NCBI GenBank assembly: GCA_902782595.1
Contig: CACZNW010000179.1
Coordinates: 1-7,906 of the forward strand
Origin: an uncultured Methanobrevibacter sp.
Lineage (GTDB): Archaea > Methanobacteriota > Methanobacteria > Methanobacteriales > Methanobacteriaceae
Direction of reading: 5' to 3'
Length of the DNA: 7,906 nucleotides
Part shown: piece by piece, positions 5,832 to 7,906 of the stretch
Layout of the letters: the number at the start of each line of letters is the position of its first letter
Position numbering within the stretch: position 1 is the stretch's first letter
Position numbers and translations under genes: made by a program
Notes under the pieces: model-generated
What the model saw: the letters and a program-made list of their open reading frames with translations, nothing else
Told to the model about the DNA's origin: nothing
Database searches by the model: none

Positions 5832-7012
5832 ATAATGGAAGATACGGCGAATACGGTGGCCAATACATATCAGAAACGTTAATGAATGAATTAATATACT
5901 TGGAAGAACAGTACAATCACTATATCAATGATGAAGAATTTATTAATGAATTAAACACCTTATTGAAGGAGTATGCGGGACGCCCTTCATTATTGTATTA
6001 TGCAAAAAGAATGACTGAAGACCTCGGCGGCGCCAGAATCTATCTGAAGCGTGAAGATTTAAACCACACCGGGGCGCATAAAATAAATAATGTTTTAGGT
6101 CAGGTGCTTCTTGCTAAAAAAATGGGTAAAACAAGAGTAATAGCAGAAACAGGTGCTGGCCAGCACGGTGTGGCAACTGCAACTGCAGCTGCACTCCTGG
6201 ATATGGAATGTGAAGTATTTATGGGTGAAGTGGATACAAAAAGACAGGCCTTAAACGTTTACAGGATGGAACTTCTGGGTGCTAAGGTTCACTCGGTTAA
6301 ATCCGGAACCAAAACACTGAAGGATGCGGTAAATGATGCTTTTCGTGACTGGATTGCAAGGGTTCACGATACCAATTATGTAATCGGTTCTACAATGGGG
6401 CCTCATCCGTTTCCGATGATTGTACGTGATTTTCAGGCAGTCATAAGTGCCGAAGCAAAAGAACAGTTCCTTGAAAAAGAAGGAAAACTTCCCGATGCAG
6501 TAATCGCCTGTGTTGGAGGGGGAAGTAATGCGATGGGAGCATTCTATAATTTTATCGAAGATGAAAGTGTTAAACTAATCGGCTGTGAAGCGGGAGGTAA
6601 AGGAATAGACACTCCATATAATGCGGCGGCACTTACCAACGGTAAAATTGGAATATTTCATGGAATGAAATCAATATTCAATCAGGGAGATTATGGTCAG
6701 ATTGCACCGGTATACTCAGTCTCGGCAGGTCTTGATTATCCCGGAGTGGGACCGGAACATGCCTATTTAAGAGACACCGGAAGGGCACAGTACGTTCCGA
6801 TAACTGATGAGGAGGCAGTTGAAGCATTCGAATACCTCTCAAGAATGGAAGGAATAATTCCGGCTATTGAAAGTGCACATGCCGTTGCACACGCCATGAA
6901 GATAGCTCCACAAATGAACAGTGATGAAACGATAATGATATGCCTTTCAGGAAGAGGTGATAAGGATGTCAGATCAATTGCAGAGTACAGGGGAGTTGAT
7001 TTAAATGAGTAA
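5828..7012 (+). CDS. trpB: Tryptophan synthase beta subunit
   Basis: This PLP enzyme joins indole from TrpA with serine to make tryptophan. Its 394 residues and partner-type sequence place it in the TrpB1 class that forms an alpha2-beta2 complex, as expected beside trpA. Visible landmarks are GRYGEYGGQYISE (4-16), the PLP lysine Lys85 in HTGAHKINN, catalytic Glu107 in AETGAGQHG, the phosphate clamp GGGSN (230-234), YPGVGPEH (304-311) and Ser374 in CLSGRGDKD, which contacts the PLP ring nitrogen. The start is TTG at 5828, overlapping the trpF stop as TTGA. It is chosen because of the GGAGGT site and because the next in-frame ATG would remove the conserved N-terminal GGQYISE segment. The single tryptophan is Trp175. 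Confidence 0.97.
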   Translation: MNNGRYGEYGGQYISETLMNELIYLEEQYNHYINDEEFINELNTLLKEYAGRPSLLYYAKRMTEDLGGARIYLKREDLNHTGAHKINNVLGQVLLAKKMGKTRVIAETGAGQHGVATATAAALLDMECEVFMGEVDTKRQALNVYRMELLGAKVHSVKSGTKTLKDAVNDAFRDWIARVHDTNYVIGSTMGPHPFPMIVRDFQAVISAEAKEQFLEKEGKLPDAVIACVGGGSNAMGAFYNFIEDESVKLIGCEAGGKGIDTPYNAAALTNGKIGIFHGMKSIFNQGDYGQIAPVYSVSAGLDYPGVGPEHAYLRDTGRAQYVPITDEEAVEAFEYLSRMEGIIPAIESAHAVAHAMKIAPQMNSDETIMICLSGRGDKDVRSIAEYRGVDLNE

Positions 7013-7778
7013 AATACCTGATGCATTTAAAAACGGAACAGCATTCATCGGATTTTTAACAGCTGGAGACCCGACCGTTGACAAATCTGTTGAATACATT
7101 TTGGCAATGGAAGAGGCGGGATGTGATTTGGTTGAAATAGGAATTCCTTTTTCAGATCCGATGGCCGAAGGCGTTGTAATCCAGGAGGCCAATGTAAGGG
7201 CACTCAAACACAATACAACAACCGATGATGTATTTGACATTGTCAGACGTGTTCGTGAAAAGACAGATATTCCGCTTGTGTTTTTAACATATATCAATCC
7301 CGTTTTCTTTTACGGATATGAAAAATTCTTTAAAAGATGTGGGGAACTGGGAATTGACGGGATAATTTCTCCTGATTTGCCGTATGAGGAAAAAGGTGAA
7401 ATTGCTGACATTGCTCTTTCAAACGGTGTTGATGTCATTTCATTAATTGCACCCACCTCCAAACAGAGAATACAAAAGATTGCATCGGATGCAACGGGTT
7501 TTATTTATGTAGTTTCTTCGTTGGGTGTTACCGGAATGCGTTCGGAGATTAAAACAGATTTAAACGCAATTATATCTGATATTCGTGAAGTTACAGATTT
7601 GCCTTTGGCAGTTGGTTTTGGAATTAACACGCCCGAACAGGCATCAGGCATAGGTAAAATTGCAGATGGTGTTATAGTCGGTAGCGCAATTGTTAAAATC
7701 ATCGAAGAGTATGGTGAAAATGCTGCCGAACCGTTAAAGGAATATGTTTCAGAAATGAAAAATGCTTCAAATAAATAA
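7005..7778 (+). CDS. trpA: Tryptophan synthase alpha subunit
   Basis: It cleaves indole-3-glycerol phosphate to indole and glyceraldehyde 3-phosphate and channels indole to TrpB. It is a TIM barrel of 257 residues, slightly shorter than the enteric form. FLTAGDP (17-23), catalytic Glu44 in VEIGIPFSDP, SPDLPYEE (122-129), GVTG (174-177), GFGI (204-207) and GVIVGSAIV (222-230) are present. The position of the second catalytic acid, Asp60 in the enteric enzyme (LADGPT), is Glu55 here in MAEGVV, and the following Pro-Thr is Val57-Val58. The acid is kept but longer, and I believe Glu also occurs here in some other TrpA proteins. The ATG shares 8 bp (ATGAGTAA) with the trpB end and has GGGGAG at 6990-6995. 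It is the last gene of the operon; no clear terminator follows. Confidence 0.96.
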   Translation: MSKIPDAFKNGTAFIGFLTAGDPTVDKSVEYILAMEEAGCDLVEIGIPFSDPMAEGVVIQEANVRALKHNTTTDDVFDIVRRVREKTDIPLVFLTYINPVFFYGYEKFFKRCGELGIDGIISPDLPYEEKGEIADIALSNGVDVISLIAPTSKQRIQKIASDATGFIYVVSSLGVTGMRSEIKTDLNAIISDIREVTDLPLAVGFGINTPEQASGIGKIADGVIVGSAIVKIIEEYGENAAEPLKEYVSEMKNASNK

Positions 7779-7789
7779 AAAAGTTAAAC

Positions 7790-7802
7790 TTATAATATAT
7801 AA
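7790..7802 (+). promoter_or_regulatory. Probable TATA element of the PCNA gene promoter
   Basis: TTATAATATATAA lies 39-51 bases before the PCNA start codon. A start of transcription about 25 bases downstream (near 7820-7828) would give a short leader carrying the ribosome site AGAGG at 7830-7834. This makes an independent promoter for the clamp gene likely, although read-through from trpA cannot be excluded since no oligo-T run is seen in 7779-7841. Confidence 0.45.
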
Positions 7803-7841
7803 AAAACAAATATATTTACATTATTAATAAGAGGATTATTT

Positions 7842-7906
7842 ATGTTTAAAGCAGAATTAAGTGATTCTAGTATATTAAAAACCAGTTTTGATGCTATTTC
7901 ATCCAT
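7842..7906 (+). CDS. pcn: DNA polymerase sliding clamp (PCNA), N-terminal fragment
   Basis: Only the first 21 codons are in the window. They read MFKAELSD, then SSILKTSFDAISS, which fits the start of archaeal PCNA: the first strand and helix of the clamp, in the pattern MFKAxLxDaxxLKxsfdaIs. PCNA forms a trimeric ring that tethers the replicative polymerase and other replication and repair proteins to DNA. The ATG at 7842 has AGAGG at 7830-7834, seven bases upstream, so the start is well supported. It is not functionally related to tryptophan synthesis and probably has its own promoter in the 63-bp gap. The product name rests on a short stretch, but the match is characteristic. Confidence 0.82.
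   Translation, partial: MFKAELSDSSILKTSFDAISS

Noticed and set aside
7808..7819. AAATATATTTAC as the TATA box for the PCNA gene
   Set aside because: It is only about 23-34 bases before the ATG, so transcription would begin around or after the ribosome binding site; the upstream TTATAATATATAA fits better.
1..7906. CRISPR array, tRNA, rRNA or phage-defence cluster
   Set aside because: No regularly spaced repeats and no tRNA- or rRNA-like sequence were seen; apart from the first 131 bases, coding genes fill nearly all of the window.

Overview
The window is AT-rich and looks archaeal. It most likely comes from Methanobrevibacter or a close relative (Methanobacteriales). The reasons are TATA-like promoter elements instead of bacterial -35/-10 boxes, a TGTACA site upstream of trpE like the TRP box of the methanogen repressor TrpY, purine-rich Shine-Dalgarno sites, and a right-hand gene that begins like archaeal/methanogen PCNA (MFKAELSD). 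The genus is an inference from these signals; no search was run.

Layout. (1) Bases 1-131 hold no complete gene. One frame is open from the left edge to a stop at 84-86 and ends in a way reminiscent of some DDE transposases, but the support is weak. A T-rich tract follows. (2) 132-1287 is a two-gene unit: a CPBP-family (CAAX protease/Rce1-like) intramembrane protease overlapping by 8 bp an unrecognised small protein with two membrane segments and a charged helical tail. It ends in a weak hairpin/oligo-T signal. (3) 1288-1375 is the control region of the trp operon, with an ATGTACAT palindrome, a TATA-like element and an 11-bp direct repeat. (4) 1376-7778 is a complete seven-gene tryptophan operon, trpE-G-D-C-F-B-A, all on the + strand. 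Every adjacent pair overlaps by 4 or 8 bp, so there is no spacer anywhere in 6.4 kb. (5) 7779-7841 is a short gap with a TATA-like element and a good ribosome binding site, followed by the first 21 codons of the PCNA sliding-clamp gene, cut by the window edge.

How the genes work together. TrpE and TrpG make anthranilate from chorismate and glutamine. TrpD adds the phosphoribosyl group, TrpF isomerises phosphoribosylanthranilate, and TrpC closes the indole ring to give indole-3-glycerol phosphate. TrpA releases indole and TrpB joins it to serine to give tryptophan. All steps from chorismate are therefore encoded in one transcript, probably repressed at the trpE promoter by a TrpY-like protein encoded elsewhere. 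The seven proteins contain only four tryptophan residues in 2138 amino acids.

Nothing here is clearly a new system. The points most worth a second look are the regulatory region, the Asp-to-Glu change at the TrpA catalytic position, the TTG start of trpB, the fully overlapping gene order, and the protease/small membrane protein pair.
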